A stretch of 64,000 nt of DNA from Pseudomonadota bacterium (GCA_039028155.1 JBCCIS010000015.1:36772-100771), one strand, 5' to 3'; counted from the stretch's first letter, positions 18,765 through 28,083 are shown. Numbers and translations are program-made. Notes: a model not told the origin generated them from the letters alone.

Positions 18765-19415
18765 GTGTCGCTCTACAGCCTGAAGCCACGCTTCCAGTCC
18801 CTGTTACAGCCGCTGGCCAGCGCGCTGGCGCGCCGCCGGGTTTCGGCGAACCAGGTCACCCTGACGGCAGCATTGGGGTCGCTTGTTGTCGGCGCCATCG
18901 TGTTCGGCCTTGCCAGCACGCGCTGGATCTTTTTGCTGATCCCTATCTGGCTTTTCGCGCGCATGGCGCTCAACGCGCTGGACGGCATGATCGCCCGCGA
19001 CTTCAACCAGATGAGCAAACTGGGCGCTTATCTGAACGAGCTTTCGGACGTCGTCTCCGACACGGCGATCTACCTGCCTTTCGTCTTGATAGCCCCCTTC
19101 AACGGTTATTCCGTCGCTATCGTCATCTATCTGTGCGTCCTGTCGGAGTTCGCCGGCGTCCTTGGCCCGACGGTGGGCGCGGAACGACGTTACGACGGCC
19201 CTATGGGCAAGAGCGACCGCGCGCTTGTCTTCGGCGTACTGGGCCTTGCCGTCGCATGCACGACGACCCTGCCGGCCTGGCTTGCCTGGTTGTTCCCGGT
19301 CATGGCCGTCGCTCTGCTTATCACGATCGTCAACCGCGTGCGCGGCGGACTGGCTGCATCACGCGCGACCTTGGCATCCCTGCCCCAATCCCAACGCCCC
19401 AGCTCCCAGGAGTGA
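18765..19415 (+). CDS. CDP-alcohol phosphatidyltransferase, YnbA-like
   Basis: 216-residue integral membrane enzyme that would transfer a phosphatidyl group from CDP-diacylglycerol to an alcohol. The active-site signature is DGMIARDFNQMSKLGAYLN, followed by ELSDVVSD. The usual third Asp of DGx2ARx8Gx3Dx3D is Asn here, with Asp retained four residues later and an extra Asp after that; I recall the same LNEL(G/S)D form in E. coli YnbA. First gene of a four-gene operon (hydrolase-methyltransferase, acyltransferase, CdsA-like) under TetR control. The alcohol substrate is unknown. Confidence 0.85.
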   Translation: MSLYSLKPRFQSLLQPLASALARRRVSANQVTLTAALGSLVVGAIVFGLASTRWIFLLIPIWLFARMALNALDGMIARDFNQMSKLGAYLNELSDVVSDTAIYLPFVLIAPFNGYSVAIVIYLCVLSEFAGVLGPTVGAERRYDGPMGKSDRALVFGVLGLAVACTTTLPAWLAWLFPVMAVALLITIVNRVRGGLAASRATLASLPQSQRPSSQE

Positions 19416-19422
19416 CCCCACC

Positions 19423-21180
19423 ATGAAATCACGAACGGTCACCGAAACGACCTTTAGCGCCCATGACGGCGCCAACCTGTTCTATCGCCATTGGCCCGCC
19501 CTGACCGACAATCCGAGAGGCGCCATCGTCCTGCTGCATCGCGGGCACGAGCACTCCGGGCGCATCGCCCACGTTGTCAGTGAACTGAACCTGCCGGAGT
19601 ATTCATTCTTTGCCTGGGACGCGCGCGGTCACGGCCTGTCTGCCGGTGAGCGCGGCTTCAGCCCGAGTGCCGCGACATCGGTGCGGGACGTCAAGAGCTT
19701 CGTCGACCACATCGTTTCCGCGCACAGCGTGCAGGCCTCCAACATCGTCGTGATCGGACAGAGCATCGGCGCGGTCCTGGCCACCGCTTGGGTACACGAT
19801 TACGCTCCCGACATCCGCGCGCTAGTGCTGGCCGCGCCAGCCTTCAGCGTCAACTTGCGCATTCCTCTGGCGCGGTCCGCGTTGCGGCTGAAGCAAGCGG
19901 TTGGCGGCAACTTCTTCGTCAAAAGCTATGTTACGGCGAAAAAGTTGACGCGCGATCCCGCGCGCATCGCCACTTACAACGACGACCCGCTGATCTCGCG
20001 TCCGATTGCATCGAACATGCTGCTGGACCTGCACGACCTGTCGGCACGCCTTGTCGAAGACGCTGCCGCGATCACCACCCCGACACAGGTACTGATCGCG
20101 GGCAAAGACCGTGTCGTCGACCCGGCGCCGCAGCACCGCTTCTATGAGCGGCTTGGCACACCAGTCAAAGAACGTCATGTCTTCCCCGGTCTTCTGCACG
20201 ATGTGCTGGGTGAAAAGGACAGGCAACAGGTTATCAAGAGCGTGCGCGCGTTCGTCCTGGCGAATTTTGATAGACCAGCCGCTGCGCCATCGCTCTTGGA
20301 CGCTGACAAACACGGTGCGACGCGACGCGAAGTCGACCGGTTGCGCACGCCGTTGCCCGCCTACTCGCCGAAGGCCCTCTACTGGGCCGGCCTGCGGTTG
20401 GCACTACGGCTTGGCGGCTGGTTCTCCAAAGGTCTGCGCATCGGCCGCCGCTACGGCTTCAACTCCGGAACTATGCTGGACTACGTCTATCAGAACAGGC
20501 CCAAGGGCTTGACGCCGTTGGGCCGCGCGCTTGACCGCGCCTATCTGAATGCCATCGGCTGGAAGGGTATCCGTCAGCGCAAACCGCACCTTGAAGAACT
20601 GCTTCGATCTGCTATCGCGCGCGTGCGTGACGCCGGTCAGCCCCTGCACATTCTTGATCTCGCTGCCGGGCGTGGCCGCTACGTTCTGGATGTGGTCGAA
20701 GCCGTCGATCCGCCGCCGCAGTCCGTCCTGTTGCGCGATATCAGCGATGTGAACGTTGAAGGCGGAACCGAATTGATCGCTTATCGAGGTTTGGACGACA
20801 CCGTCACCTTTGCCAAAGGTGACGCGTTCGATACGGACGACATCGCCGCCATCGATCCCAGGCCGACGGTCGCCATCGTGTCCGGCCTCTATGAATTGGT
20901 CCCGGACAACGCGGCTGTTCGCGACTCACTGGAAGGACTTGGGCAGGCCGTGCGCGACGGCGGCTATCTAATCTATACAGGTCAACCCTGGCACCCGCAG
21001 CTGGAGATGATCGCCCGTACGCTGACCGACCATAAAGATGGCGAACCATGGATCATGCGGCGGCGTAGTCAGGTCGAACTGGACCAGCTTGTCGCCGCCG
21101 CCGGTTTCAAGAAGATCGACCAGCGGATCGATGAGTGGGGAATTTTCACGGTTTCCCTGGCGCAGAAGATAGCGTCATGA
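19423..21180 (+). CDS. alpha/beta hydrolase fused to SAM methyltransferase, YnbC-like
   Basis: 585 residues, two domains. Residues 1-290 form a monoacylglycerol-lipase-like hydrolase: FYRHWPA, GHGLSAGERGF, and a nucleophile elbow GQSIG with Ser114. An Asp follows in IAGKDRVVD (about 229) and a His in LLHDVLGEKD (about 259). Residues from about 330 hold a Rossmann methyltransferase with LDLAAGRGRYVLDV near 412-425. E. coli YnbC has the same fusion and about the same length. ATG at 19423 with AGGAG nine bases upstream. It ends in ATGA overlap with the acyltransferase. It presumably edits and methylates a lipid; substrate unknown. Confidence 0.88.
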   Translation: MKSRTVTETTFSAHDGANLFYRHWPALTDNPRGAIVLLHRGHEHSGRIAHVVSELNLPEYSFFAWDARGHGLSAGERGFSPSAATSVRDVKSFVDHIVSAHSVQASNIVVIGQSIGAVLATAWVHDYAPDIRALVLAAPAFSVNLRIPLARSALRLKQAVGGNFFVKSYVTAKKLTRDPARIATYNDDPLISRPIASNMLLDLHDLSARLVEDAAAITTPTQVLIAGKDRVVDPAPQHRFYERLGTPVKERHVFPGLLHDVLGEKDRQQVIKSVRAFVLANFDRPAAAPSLLDADKHGATRREVDRLRTPLPAYSPKALYWAGLRLALRLGGWFSKGLRIGRRYGFNSGTMLDYVYQNRPKGLTPLGRALDRAYLNAIGWKGIRQRKPHLEELLRSAIARVRDAGQPLHILDLAAGRGRYVLDVVEAVDPPPQSVLLRDISDVNVEGGTELIAYRGLDDTVTFAKGDAFDTDDIAAIDPRPTVAIVSGLYELVPDNAAVRDSLEGLGQAVRDGGYLIYTGQPWHPQLEMIARTLTDHKDGEPWIMRRRSQVELDQLVAAAGFKKIDQRIDEWGIFTVSLAQKIAS

Positions 21181-21887
21181 CCGCCATTATCGACCCCGCC
21201 TACGCCGACCAGACGTGGCATGGGCCGTCGGCTCTCAGGCGATGGCTAGCGGCTTTGTGCACGATCGCGTTGCTTCTGTTCGTACGGGTGATGACGGCGG
21301 CGACAGCCCATTGGGTGGAGTCCAAACCACAACCCCGAAAGCGCATCTATTTCGCCAATCACACCAGCAATGGCGACTTCGTTCTCATCTGGTCGGCACT
21401 TCCCCGTTCCCTGCGCGAGATGACGAGGCCCGTGGCCGGCGCCGACTACTGGCTGAAGAACGCGCTTCAGCGTTTCGTAGCGAGGGATGTCTTTGGCTCG
21501 GTCTTGATCGACCGATGTCGTTCGGCTGCCGCCGACGAGGCGCTTCGGCGCATGGCCGACGCGCTAGACGAAGGCGCGTCGCTTATCCTGTTTCCCGAGG
21601 GCACACGCAACATGACTGACATGCCCTTGCTGCCGTTTAAAAGCGGCCTCTACCACCTGGCCAAGCAGTGTCCCGATGTCGAGGTCGTGCCGGTCTGGTT
21701 GTCAAACACCGGCCGCGTTTTGCCTAAAGGCGAGATCATTCCTGTACCGCTGCGCTGCGGCGTAACCTTTGGTGCGCCGCTGAGATTGAGCCCGGGCGAA
21801 GCGAAAACTGCGTTTCTTGATCGCGCTTCGAGCGCGCTTTTGGCTCTTGCGCCTCCAACACATCTCAAGCCGGCGGATGTGTCATGA
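21177..21887 (+). CDS. 1-acyl-glycerol-3-phosphate acyltransferase family (PlsC-like)
   Basis: 236 residues. An N-terminal membrane helix (LAALCTIALLLFVRVM) is followed by the acyltransferase block I NHTSNGD (HX4D, catalytic His and Asp) and block III FPEGTRN. The start ATG overlaps the previous stop, and its own stop overlaps the next ATG, which shows tight translational coupling. It likely acylates a lysophospholipid or polar lipid intermediate made in this operon. The acyl donor and acceptor cannot be told from sequence. Confidence 0.88.
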   Translation: MTAIIDPAYADQTWHGPSALRRWLAALCTIALLLFVRVMTAATAHWVESKPQPRKRIYFANHTSNGDFVLIWSALPRSLREMTRPVAGADYWLKNALQRFVARDVFGSVLIDRCRSAAADEALRRMADALDEGASLILFPEGTRNMTDMPLLPFKSGLYHLAKQCPDVEVVPVWLSNTGRVLPKGEIIPVPLRCGVTFGAPLRLSPGEAKTAFLDRASSALLALAPPTHLKPADVS

Positions 21888-22828
21888 CATCCACGCTTCA
21901 CCTGCTGTCGCTTCTGGGCGGGCTCGTCGCGGTACTGACGCTGGCGACCGTCGCAGGCCGCACGCTGGCCAATGCGGGTCGAGCCACCATTCCAGCAGAC
22001 GTCGTGGTCGACGTGAATCGGCGGATCAATTCATGGTGGGTCATGGTGGGTTTATTGGGCCTGGGTTTTCTGCTCGGCGAAACCGGCGTCACGCTCCTTT
22101 TCGCCCTTTTGTCTTTTGCCGCTTTGCGCGAGTTCTTGTCGCTGACTGACACTAGACGCAGAGATCACTGGGTCCTGCTCAGCGCGTTTTTTGTCGTGCT
22201 CCCGGTCCAGTACTTTTTGGTTTGGCAGGGCTGGCTGGTCTTTGCCGCTCTTTTCATCCCCATCGCCGTGTTCCTCGCGCTCCCCATCGTCAGCGCCTTG
22301 CAGGGCGATACCACAGGCTACCTCGGGCGCATCGCAACGACGCAGTGGGCAGTGACGCTGTGCATCTATTGCCTGTCCTACGTCCCCATGCTGATGAACC
22401 TCGACCTGCAGGGTTACGATCAGCGTCACCTGCTGCTCGTTGCTTTCTTTCTTGTCGTCGTTCAGGCCAGTGATGTCTTTCAATTCGTCTGGGGCAAGCT
22501 CGTTGGCCGCCACAAGATCGCACCCGCGCTGTCACCGTCAAAGACGGTCGAGGGTTTGGCGGGCGGCGTTCTCAGCGCAGCTGCACTGGGCGCAGCTCTT
22601 TGGTGGGTCACGCCGTTCGACCCGGTAGAGGCGGCGGCAATGGCACTCGTCATTGCCATCATGGGTTTCCTTGGCGGGCTCGTGATGTCGGCGATCAAAC
22701 GGGACCGCGGGGTCAAAGACTGGGGCAACATGATCGCCGGCCACGGCGGTGTTCTCGACCGGCTTGATTCCGTCGTCTTTTCCGCGCCCGCCTTTTTCCT
22801 GATCCTGCAGTACGGCTGGACACTCTGA
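21884..22828 (+). CDS. phosphatidate cytidylyltransferase (CdsA/YnbB-like)
   Basis: 314-residue polytopic membrane enzyme that makes CDP-diacylglycerol from phosphatidate and CTP. The C-terminal family signature is SAIKRDRGVKDWGNMIAGHG, then GVLDRLDS, and SDVFQFVWGKLVGRHK lies upstream. Length and place next to a CDP-alcohol transferase match E. coli YnbB, so it likely supplies the activated donor to the operon's own transferase rather than being the housekeeping CdsA. Last gene of the operon. Confidence 0.9.
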   Translation: MTSTLHLLSLLGGLVAVLTLATVAGRTLANAGRATIPADVVVDVNRRINSWWVMVGLLGLGFLLGETGVTLLFALLSFAALREFLSLTDTRRRDHWVLLSAFFVVLPVQYFLVWQGWLVFAALFIPIAVFLALPIVSALQGDTTGYLGRIATTQWAVTLCIYCLSYVPMLMNLDLQGYDQRHLLLVAFFLVVVQASDVFQFVWGKLVGRHKIAPALSPSKTVEGLAGGVLSAAALGAALWWVTPFDPVEAAAMALVIAIMGFLGGLVMSAIKRDRGVKDWGNMIAGHGGVLDRLDSVVFSAPAFFLILQYGWTL

Positions 22829-22922
22829 TAAGGTAAAGCCATCCGCACGGCAGCGAACAAGGCGCGTCCATCGCGTCATCAGGCGATTTGCGGTACCGTT
22901 CACGGGCAACCAGGAGAGCGGC

Positions 22923-23498
22923 ATGTTGCATTGGGCCATGCTCGCCATTGCGGCGTTTCTCTGGATCGGCCCGGTCGGGGCCGACTTCGCAGCAGGAGAA
23001 GATGCCTTTGAGCGCGGTGACTACAAGACCGCACTCGCGGAACTTTTGCCGCTCGCCGAGTCCGGCGACGCGCTTTCCCAGTTCGCCGTCGGTGTAATCC
23101 ACAGCGGCGGATACGGTATGCCGGTCGACTCCGCCACGGCCGCCAAGTGGTTTCGTCTGGCCGCCGACCAAGGACACGGCGAGGCGCAGTACGCGCTCGG
23201 CTCGCTCTACGAGTGGGGTTCGGGCGTGCCGCAGGACGTCGCCAAGGCCGCCTCCTTGTATCAAGAAGCCGCCGATCAGGATGTCGCCGGGGCGCAGTAC
23301 AGACTTGCGCTGCTCTATCTCGAGGGCGAAGGCGTCACCCAGGACTACGTCGACGCCTATATGTGGATGCGCCTGGCCGATGATGCCGGTGACGCGGATG
23401 CGGCCGAGGCGCGCGAACTCATGAGCGGGCTGATGACACCGGCGGAGATCGACGCGGCCGAGCGCATGGCAGACGGTTGGCAGTACACCAATCCATGA
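22923..23498 (+). CDS. exported Sel1-repeat protein
   Basis: 191 residues with a signal peptide (MLHWAMLAIAAFLWIGPVGA). After one TPR-like helix pair (FERGDYKTALAELLPLAESGD) come about three Sel1 repeats with the AAKWFRLAADQGHGEAQYALGSLYEWGSGVPQD-type pattern, seen as blocks near residues 72, 107 and 135. Sel1 solenoids mediate protein contacts; the partner is unknown. GGAG lies upstream of the ATG. A second, longer Sel1 protein is at 56871-57686. Confidence 0.83.
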   Translation: MLHWAMLAIAAFLWIGPVGADFAAGEDAFERGDYKTALAELLPLAESGDALSQFAVGVIHSGGYGMPVDSATAAKWFRLAADQGHGEAQYALGSLYEWGSGVPQDVAKAASLYQEAADQDVAGAQYRLALLYLEGEGVTQDYVDAYMWMRLADDAGDADAAEARELMSGLMTPAEIDAAERMADGWQYTNP

Positions 23499-23517
23499 CC
23501 GGCACTGGCACAACCCG

Positions 23518-24063
23518 ATGACCCGTGACCTGCAAGCAGCGGCAACCGCCGTTGTGCTAGTTCTTGCCGCCAGCTCTGTCCTGGCGGACGATGCCGATGC
23601 TGTTCGCGCCGAGTTGCTGGCGATGGACGCCCTAAACGGCGACTTCGAAGATGACGAGGCTCATGCCCGCGTCGCGTCCGGCTTCGACCCCGACGATCCT
23701 TGTGTTCTGGTATCGACAACGACGTTTCTGAGGCAACCCGAGCGGCCGGAGGACGCCGTCATCCTCATCATGGTGTGGGACGTTCTGGAGGTCACCTTCG
23801 ACTTTTCCGCAGCGACATTGCTGAATGTCGCAGTCCACAACGCATGCTCAGACGCGGTCGCCCAGTGCGAGGCGACAGCCATGCTGAACTTTGACGGTCC
23901 GGCTGCTCACTACCGGGTCGGCGGCGGAGACTATGCGCCTTTGAAGAACAAGAAGCCTGAACCATCGGAGTTCTTTGCCCTCAACTTCCAGAACGCCGAG
24001 GAGGCCGCGCGCGCCCGCGACCTGTTCCTGGAACTGGCGGCCGCATGCGGGCCACAGCCGTGA
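23518..24063 (+). CDS. hypothetical exported protein
   Basis: 181 residues with a signal peptide (MTRDLQAAATAVVLVLAASSVLA, read in two parts: charged MTRDLQ, then a hydrophobic run to VLA). No family recognised. Three Cys (DPCVLV, NACSDA, AQCEAT) and a late AACGPQP could form disulfides in the periplasm. It starts 19 bases after the Sel1 gene and its end overlaps the next frame, so the three genes are probably one unit. Function unknown. Confidence 0.6.
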   Translation: MTRDLQAAATAVVLVLAASSVLADDADAVRAELLAMDALNGDFEDDEAHARVASGFDPDDPCVLVSTTTFLRQPERPEDAVILIMVWDVLEVTFDFSAATLLNVAVHNACSDAVAQCEATAMLNFDGPAAHYRVGGGDYAPLKNKKPEPSEFFALNFQNAEEAARARDLFLELAAACGPQP

Positions 24064-24575
24064 GCGGCGACGGCGTGCTTGTCACCGGCGTCTATGGCAC
24101 CGGTAAGACATCGGTCGTCGAGGAGATGGCGGGCATCATGGAAGCGGCCGGTCTGAACTATGGCGCGATCGACCTGGATTGGCTCAGGTGGTTCGATGCC
24201 GATATCGACGAGGCGCGGTATCAGACGATCTTCCTGGCCAACGTCACGTCCATCACCACGGCTTATCTGGATGCCGGCGTCGAGCGGTTCGCGCTGGCCG
24301 GCGCGATCGCCGATCAGGCGGCTCTGGCGGCGCTTCGCGAGGCCCTGCCCTTCCCCGTGCGTGTGGTGCGGCTGACACTGCCGTTGGAAGAGATTGCCGC
24401 GCGGCTAGGCAGCGCGGTCACGGCCGAACGCGCCGATGATCTGCGCGTCGCCGCCGAGTGGCTCGCCAAGGGCATCGGCCGCGATATCGAGGACATTGCC
24501 GTCACCAACGACAAGCCGGTCCGTGAGACGGCCCTGGAGGTGCTTGGTTGGCTGGACTGGATGCCGTCGCCCTGA
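24045..24575 (+). CDS. P-loop NTPase, adenylylsulfate/nucleoside-kinase-like
   Basis: 176 residues. A Walker A motif GVYGTGKTS lies near residues 15-23. IDLDWLRWF follows, as in small-molecule kinase-like AAA_33 proteins, and then a mixed alpha/beta pattern with no second recognised motif. It overlaps the previous gene by 19 bases if the ATG at 24045 is used; a GTG at 24060 would overlap by four bases and is equally plausible. The substrate is unknown. Confidence 0.72.
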   Translation: MRATAVSGDGVLVTGVYGTGKTSVVEEMAGIMEAAGLNYGAIDLDWLRWFDADIDEARYQTIFLANVTSITTAYLDAGVERFALAGAIADQAALAALREALPFPVRVVRLTLPLEEIAARLGSAVTAERADDLRVAAEWLAKGIGRDIEDIAVTNDKPVRETALEVLGWLDWMPSP

Positions 24576-24599
24576 CGCGTGCCGGACCGCACGTCAGGC

Positions 24600-25436
24600 T
24601 TACGCGATCGGCACGCCCTCGATCGTGACGCGATGCATGACGCGGCGTTCGCCGGGATAGTCGTTTATCGCCTTGTGCCAGGTCGCGCGATTGTCCCAGA
24701 TGCCGAGCGTGCCGGGCGTCCAGCGCACGCGGCAGGTGAACTCCGGCTGGGCGCAGTGCTCGTAGAGCTGGTTCAGGAGCGGCGCCGACTCATCAGCCGT
24801 CCAACCGTCGATATGGGTGGTGAACGTGCGGTTGACGTAAATGCCGCGCCGCCCTGATAGCGGATGGGTGATGACGACGGAATGCAGCGCATCCTGGGTC
24901 GCGTCCCCAGCATTCTGATACTTGCCCGGCTCTTCGCCGTCCTGCTGCCTGCCGCGCTCGCTGTCGACGCCGAAGACGTGGCGCGAGGAATGCCACGCCT
25001 TCAGGCCGTCGAGCATGTCCCGGAACCCGTCCGACAATGCCATGTAGGCCGCGTGCATGGAGGCGAATGCCGTATCACCACCGGTTTGCGGCGTCTCGCG
25101 TGCATAAAGCAGCGAACCCATGGCCGGCACCTGGTCATAGGAATGATCGGTGTGCCACTCCTCACCCGTCGCCCGGGTCTCGTGCGGTTCCTTGATCACG
25201 GTGGCGATTTCGGGATGGCCCTCGAGCGGCTGGAAGAACCGGTTGACGTTGATCTCGCCCCAACGGCGCGCGAACGCCAAATGATCATCGGGTGTCAGGT
25301 CGAGATCGCGGATCGCAACCACCGAATGGTCGACGAACGCCTGATGGATCGCCTCGAAGTGGTCCTCGCGCGCGAGATCCGCGCCAAAGATCTCAGCGCC
25401 GATAGCTGGCGTCAGCGGTTTAACATCAGGGCTCAT
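24600..25436 (-). CDS. TauD/TfdA family Fe(II)/2-oxoglutarate dioxygenase
   Basis: 278 residues. Non-haem iron oxygenase that hydroxylates a substrate using 2-oxoglutarate; the substrate is not evident (taurine, an alkyl sulfate, a phenoxyacetate or another acid). The metal triad is visible as H95-x-D97 in EEWHTDHSY and H254 in RATWHKAINDY, with R265 (GERRVMHRV) for 2-oxoglutarate. TPQTGGDTAF is a family motif. GAGG precedes the ATG. No transporter lies next to it. Convergent with the P-loop gene. Confidence 0.9.
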   Translation of the reverse strand: MSPDVKPLTPAIGAEIFGADLAREDHFEAIHQAFVDHSVVAIRDLDLTPDDHLAFARRWGEINVNRFFQPLEGHPEIATVIKEPHETRATGEEWHTDHSYDQVPAMGSLLYARETPQTGGDTAFASMHAAYMALSDGFRDMLDGLKAWHSSRHVFGVDSERGRQQDGEEPGKYQNAGDATQDALHSVVITHPLSGRRGIYVNRTFTTHIDGWTADESAPLLNQLYEHCAQPEFTCRVRWTPGTLGIWDNRATWHKAINDYPGERRVMHRVTIEGVPIA

Positions 25437-25489
25437 GTCGCTGCCTCACGCGGCCGTTGGTCGGCGGGCAGCATAGACCAAGCAACACC

Positions 25490-27349
25490 CTACGCTCCAG
25501 CGCCGCGCACACCGACCAAGCGGAATAGCACGGTCGGCTGGTTGCGGCCGCGCAGGGTGGTCGGACCGAGCGGTTCGGTCACGAAATCATCAGCGGTCGC
25601 GGCGAGGGTCTCTTCGGTCACCAGGATCGTCACGTCACCTTGCATGTGCTGGCGCCCGGCGGCCTCGACACGGCTTGCAACGTTTACCGCATCGCCGATG
25701 GCCGTATAGTTGATGCGGCTTTCGGCGCCGATGTCACCGACGATCGCATCGCCCGTGTGGATACCGATGCGCACCTGGATCGCCGGTTCGCCACGTTCTC
25801 CGCATGTCCGGTTATAGCTCGACAGCGCCTGCTGGATGGCCAAGGCTGCCCGGCACGCCCGGTCGGCATGATCGACCTGTTCCTCAGGCGCGCTCCAAAA
25901 AGCGAGCAGGCCGTCGCCGATATACTTGTCGATGGTGCCGCCTTCGTCATCGATGCACGCGCCGATGCGCGCGAAGTGATCGTTCAAGAGTGCCGCCGTC
26001 GCCTGGGGCGTCATGGCCTCGGCCATCCGCGAGAAACCGACGATGTCGATGAAGAGGATCGTCAGTTGCCGCTGGTCGGCATCGATTGATTCGCGTCCCT
26101 CGCGCACGATCATCTCGACAAGGCGCTTGGGCACGTAACGTTCGAAGACGCGCAAGCCGGCGAACATGCCATCGAACGCCTTGGCAGCGCGATCCAGTTC
26201 GACGATGCGGCTGTCAGTGAGTGGTTTGTAGGCGTCGAGGTCGAGATGCTGGATCGCGGTCGCGTTGTCGGTCAACTGACGGAACGGACGCGCCATGCGC
26301 CGGCCGAGCAAGCCGCCGATGCCGATAAACAGAAACAGCATGCCAACAGCAATGCCGAGCACCCACCAGAACTGCCGGACCTCCGTGCCTTCGGTCGACG
26401 AGTCATAATGAAAACCGATGAGCCAGGGCGTGTCGCCATAGTCCGATGTCTCGACATAGACGAAGACTTGCCACTCGCCGGCCTCATAGAAGTAATGGCC
26501 TTGTCCGATGTTCATGCTGGCCTGCGAGATCACCGGACTTATGTCGGGCCGCCAAATCTGGCGAAAGCGGTCGTCGCCGATGCTGTCAATTGTCGCCATG
26601 GGCTGTTCGAGGGACGGCGCAAACGTGCCTTCCGTCAGCTTGGGATGCGCGATGATATCCTCGCGTCCGTGCAACACGAAAACGGTCTGGCCCAGACTGG
26701 CGGAGAGTTCCTTGGCGTAACCTGAGAGCGCGAAGAGATCGACGCCCGCGAAGAGAATGCCGAGGAAGCGATCACCCTGCCAGACGGCCTCGCGGCGCAC
26801 GATGATGGTGCGTCCGACATTGGGACTGTACAACGGCTCGCTCCAGCCCAAGGCCTCGCCGTCCGGGCCTCGCGCCTCCGCCTCGCGCATCGCCGCGACG
26901 ACCTCCGGACGTTCTGAGAGGTCGTTGATGAAGACGGCGCCATCGGACCGGTCGACCCGGACCGAACTGGCGTCGGGCCGCATGAAGGCAATGGACGTAA
27001 CCTGCTCTGTCGCTGCCAAGGCGGCCTCAAGAGCAAAGGCGAGTTGCACATCGTCACCAGCCTGGACATCGCCGTCGGCGATGTGGTCACGCACATAGAC
27101 CAGCTGGCCGTCAACAATCGAAAGATGGTCGTCGACGCGCGCCATGATCGCGCCCAGCGCCAGATCTGATTCGTCCGCGAGACCCTCGATCAGATCCAGG
27201 CGCGCGCTCACCTGCGTCAGGGCGAGCACCGTGCCGACAGAGACCAGGACGATCAGTCCCAGAACGATTGAGAACAGCGACGCAATCGGCAGGCGCCAGC
27301 GTCTGGGTGCGGTATCCGTGGCGGGTGAAGTCAACCGCGCGGTCTTCAA
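25490..27349 (-). CDS. membrane adenylate/guanylate cyclase, class III
   Basis: 619 residues. One N-terminal membrane helix (IASLFSIVLGLIVLVSVG), a periplasmic dCACHE-like sensor of about 270 residues, a second helix near 325-350 (FWWVLGIAVGMLFLFIGIGG), a HAMP-like linker (RRMARPFRQL), then a C-terminal cyclase domain. The cyclase shows LTILFIDIVGFSRMAE (metal Asp), KYIGDGLLAFW and INYTAIGDAVNVASRVE. The purine-specifying residues suggest cAMP but this is not certain. It starts ten bases after the COQ9 stop, so it is probably the end of that operon. Confidence 0.88.
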   Translation of the reverse strand: MKTARLTSPATDTAPRRWRLPIASLFSIVLGLIVLVSVGTVLALTQVSARLDLIEGLADESDLALGAIMARVDDHLSIVDGQLVYVRDHIADGDVQAGDDVQLAFALEAALAATEQVTSIAFMRPDASSVRVDRSDGAVFINDLSERPEVVAAMREAEARGPDGEALGWSEPLYSPNVGRTIIVRREAVWQGDRFLGILFAGVDLFALSGYAKELSASLGQTVFVLHGREDIIAHPKLTEGTFAPSLEQPMATIDSIGDDRFRQIWRPDISPVISQASMNIGQGHYFYEAGEWQVFVYVETSDYGDTPWLIGFHYDSSTEGTEVRQFWWVLGIAVGMLFLFIGIGGLLGRRMARPFRQLTDNATAIQHLDLDAYKPLTDSRIVELDRAAKAFDGMFAGLRVFERYVPKRLVEMIVREGRESIDADQRQLTILFIDIVGFSRMAEAMTPQATAALLNDHFARIGACIDDEGGTIDKYIGDGLLAFWSAPEEQVDHADRACRAALAIQQALSSYNRTCGERGEPAIQVRIGIHTGDAIVGDIGAESRINYTAIGDAVNVASRVEAAGRQHMQGDVTILVTEETLAATADDFVTEPLGPTTLRGRNQPTVLFRLVGVRGAGA

Positions 27350-27359
27350 CCGGCCGGCG

Positions 27360-28025
27360 TCAGGCTCGCCGGCCCCTGAGCCGGGTGAAGAACCCTTCGA
27401 CGAGGCGGTCCGGGTTGGGCAGGACCTTTTCCAGTCGGAAGCGCGCCTTCTGGATGCTCATGACGTTGCCGATGCGTCGGTCGAGGAAGGCCCAGGTGTC
27501 GGCGAAGCCCTCCGACTTGTCGTTGATCCAGTAGAGCAGCGTCGAGGAGTAGACGCCGGCCAGCAGCATGCGCTTGGTGTAGAAGTTGATGTCCGTCGCG
27601 TCGTCGCCGGCGGCGCGCCACATGAGATCGACCGTGCGGTAGAGACCGCGGATCGTGCCCGGCCCGTTCTGTGGCATCACCTGGAGAGACAGCGCGCGGC
27701 GCACGGCTTCGCGGTGCGGCGCATGCAGTTCCAGGCGCACGCGCACGGCAGTCGCGATGCGATCGCGGATCCGCATGGCCGGCAGGTCGCGCCGCTCCAG
27801 TTCTTCGACCATGAGCCGATCGGCCTCGGCAACGAACAGGCCGACCATCTCGTCGGCGCCGCCAGGGAAGAGCCGGCGGATCTCGGCGAGGTCGAAGCCC
27901 AGATCGTCACCGCCGGCGCGCATCGCCGTCATGGTCCAGCCGTCGAAGGCAACATGCGGCAAGGTCGCCGCCAGCAGATCGCGGCGCAGCGTTTCGCGCG
28001 AGGACTTTGTCTTCGTGGTTGTCAT
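27360..28025 (-). CDS. COQ9 family protein
   Basis: 221 residues. Lipid-binding TetR-fold protein required for ubiquinone synthesis in mitochondria and alphaproteobacteria. It has a helix-turn-helix-like N-terminus without DNA-binding character (LPHVAFDGWTMTAM, LFPGGADEMVGLF) and the conserved COQ9 tail DINFYTKRMLLAGVYSSTLLYW, seen as two blocks, with DTWAFLDRRIGNV. It lies between def and the cyclase on the same strand, and near rpsU, as often in this class. Confidence 0.92.
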   Translation of the reverse strand: MTTTKTKSSRETLRRDLLAATLPHVAFDGWTMTAMRAGGDDLGFDLAEIRRLFPGGADEMVGLFVAEADRLMVEELERRDLPAMRIRDRIATAVRVRLELHAPHREAVRRALSLQVMPQNGPGTIRGLYRTVDLMWRAAGDDATDINFYTKRMLLAGVYSSTLLYWINDKSEGFADTWAFLDRRIGNVMSIQKARFRLEKVLPNPDRLVEGFFTRLRGRRA

Positions 28026-28083
28026 CGCCTCTTCTCCTTGGGCCGATCCAACGCTTGTTCGCGCGCGCCGGCCCGATGGTTCA

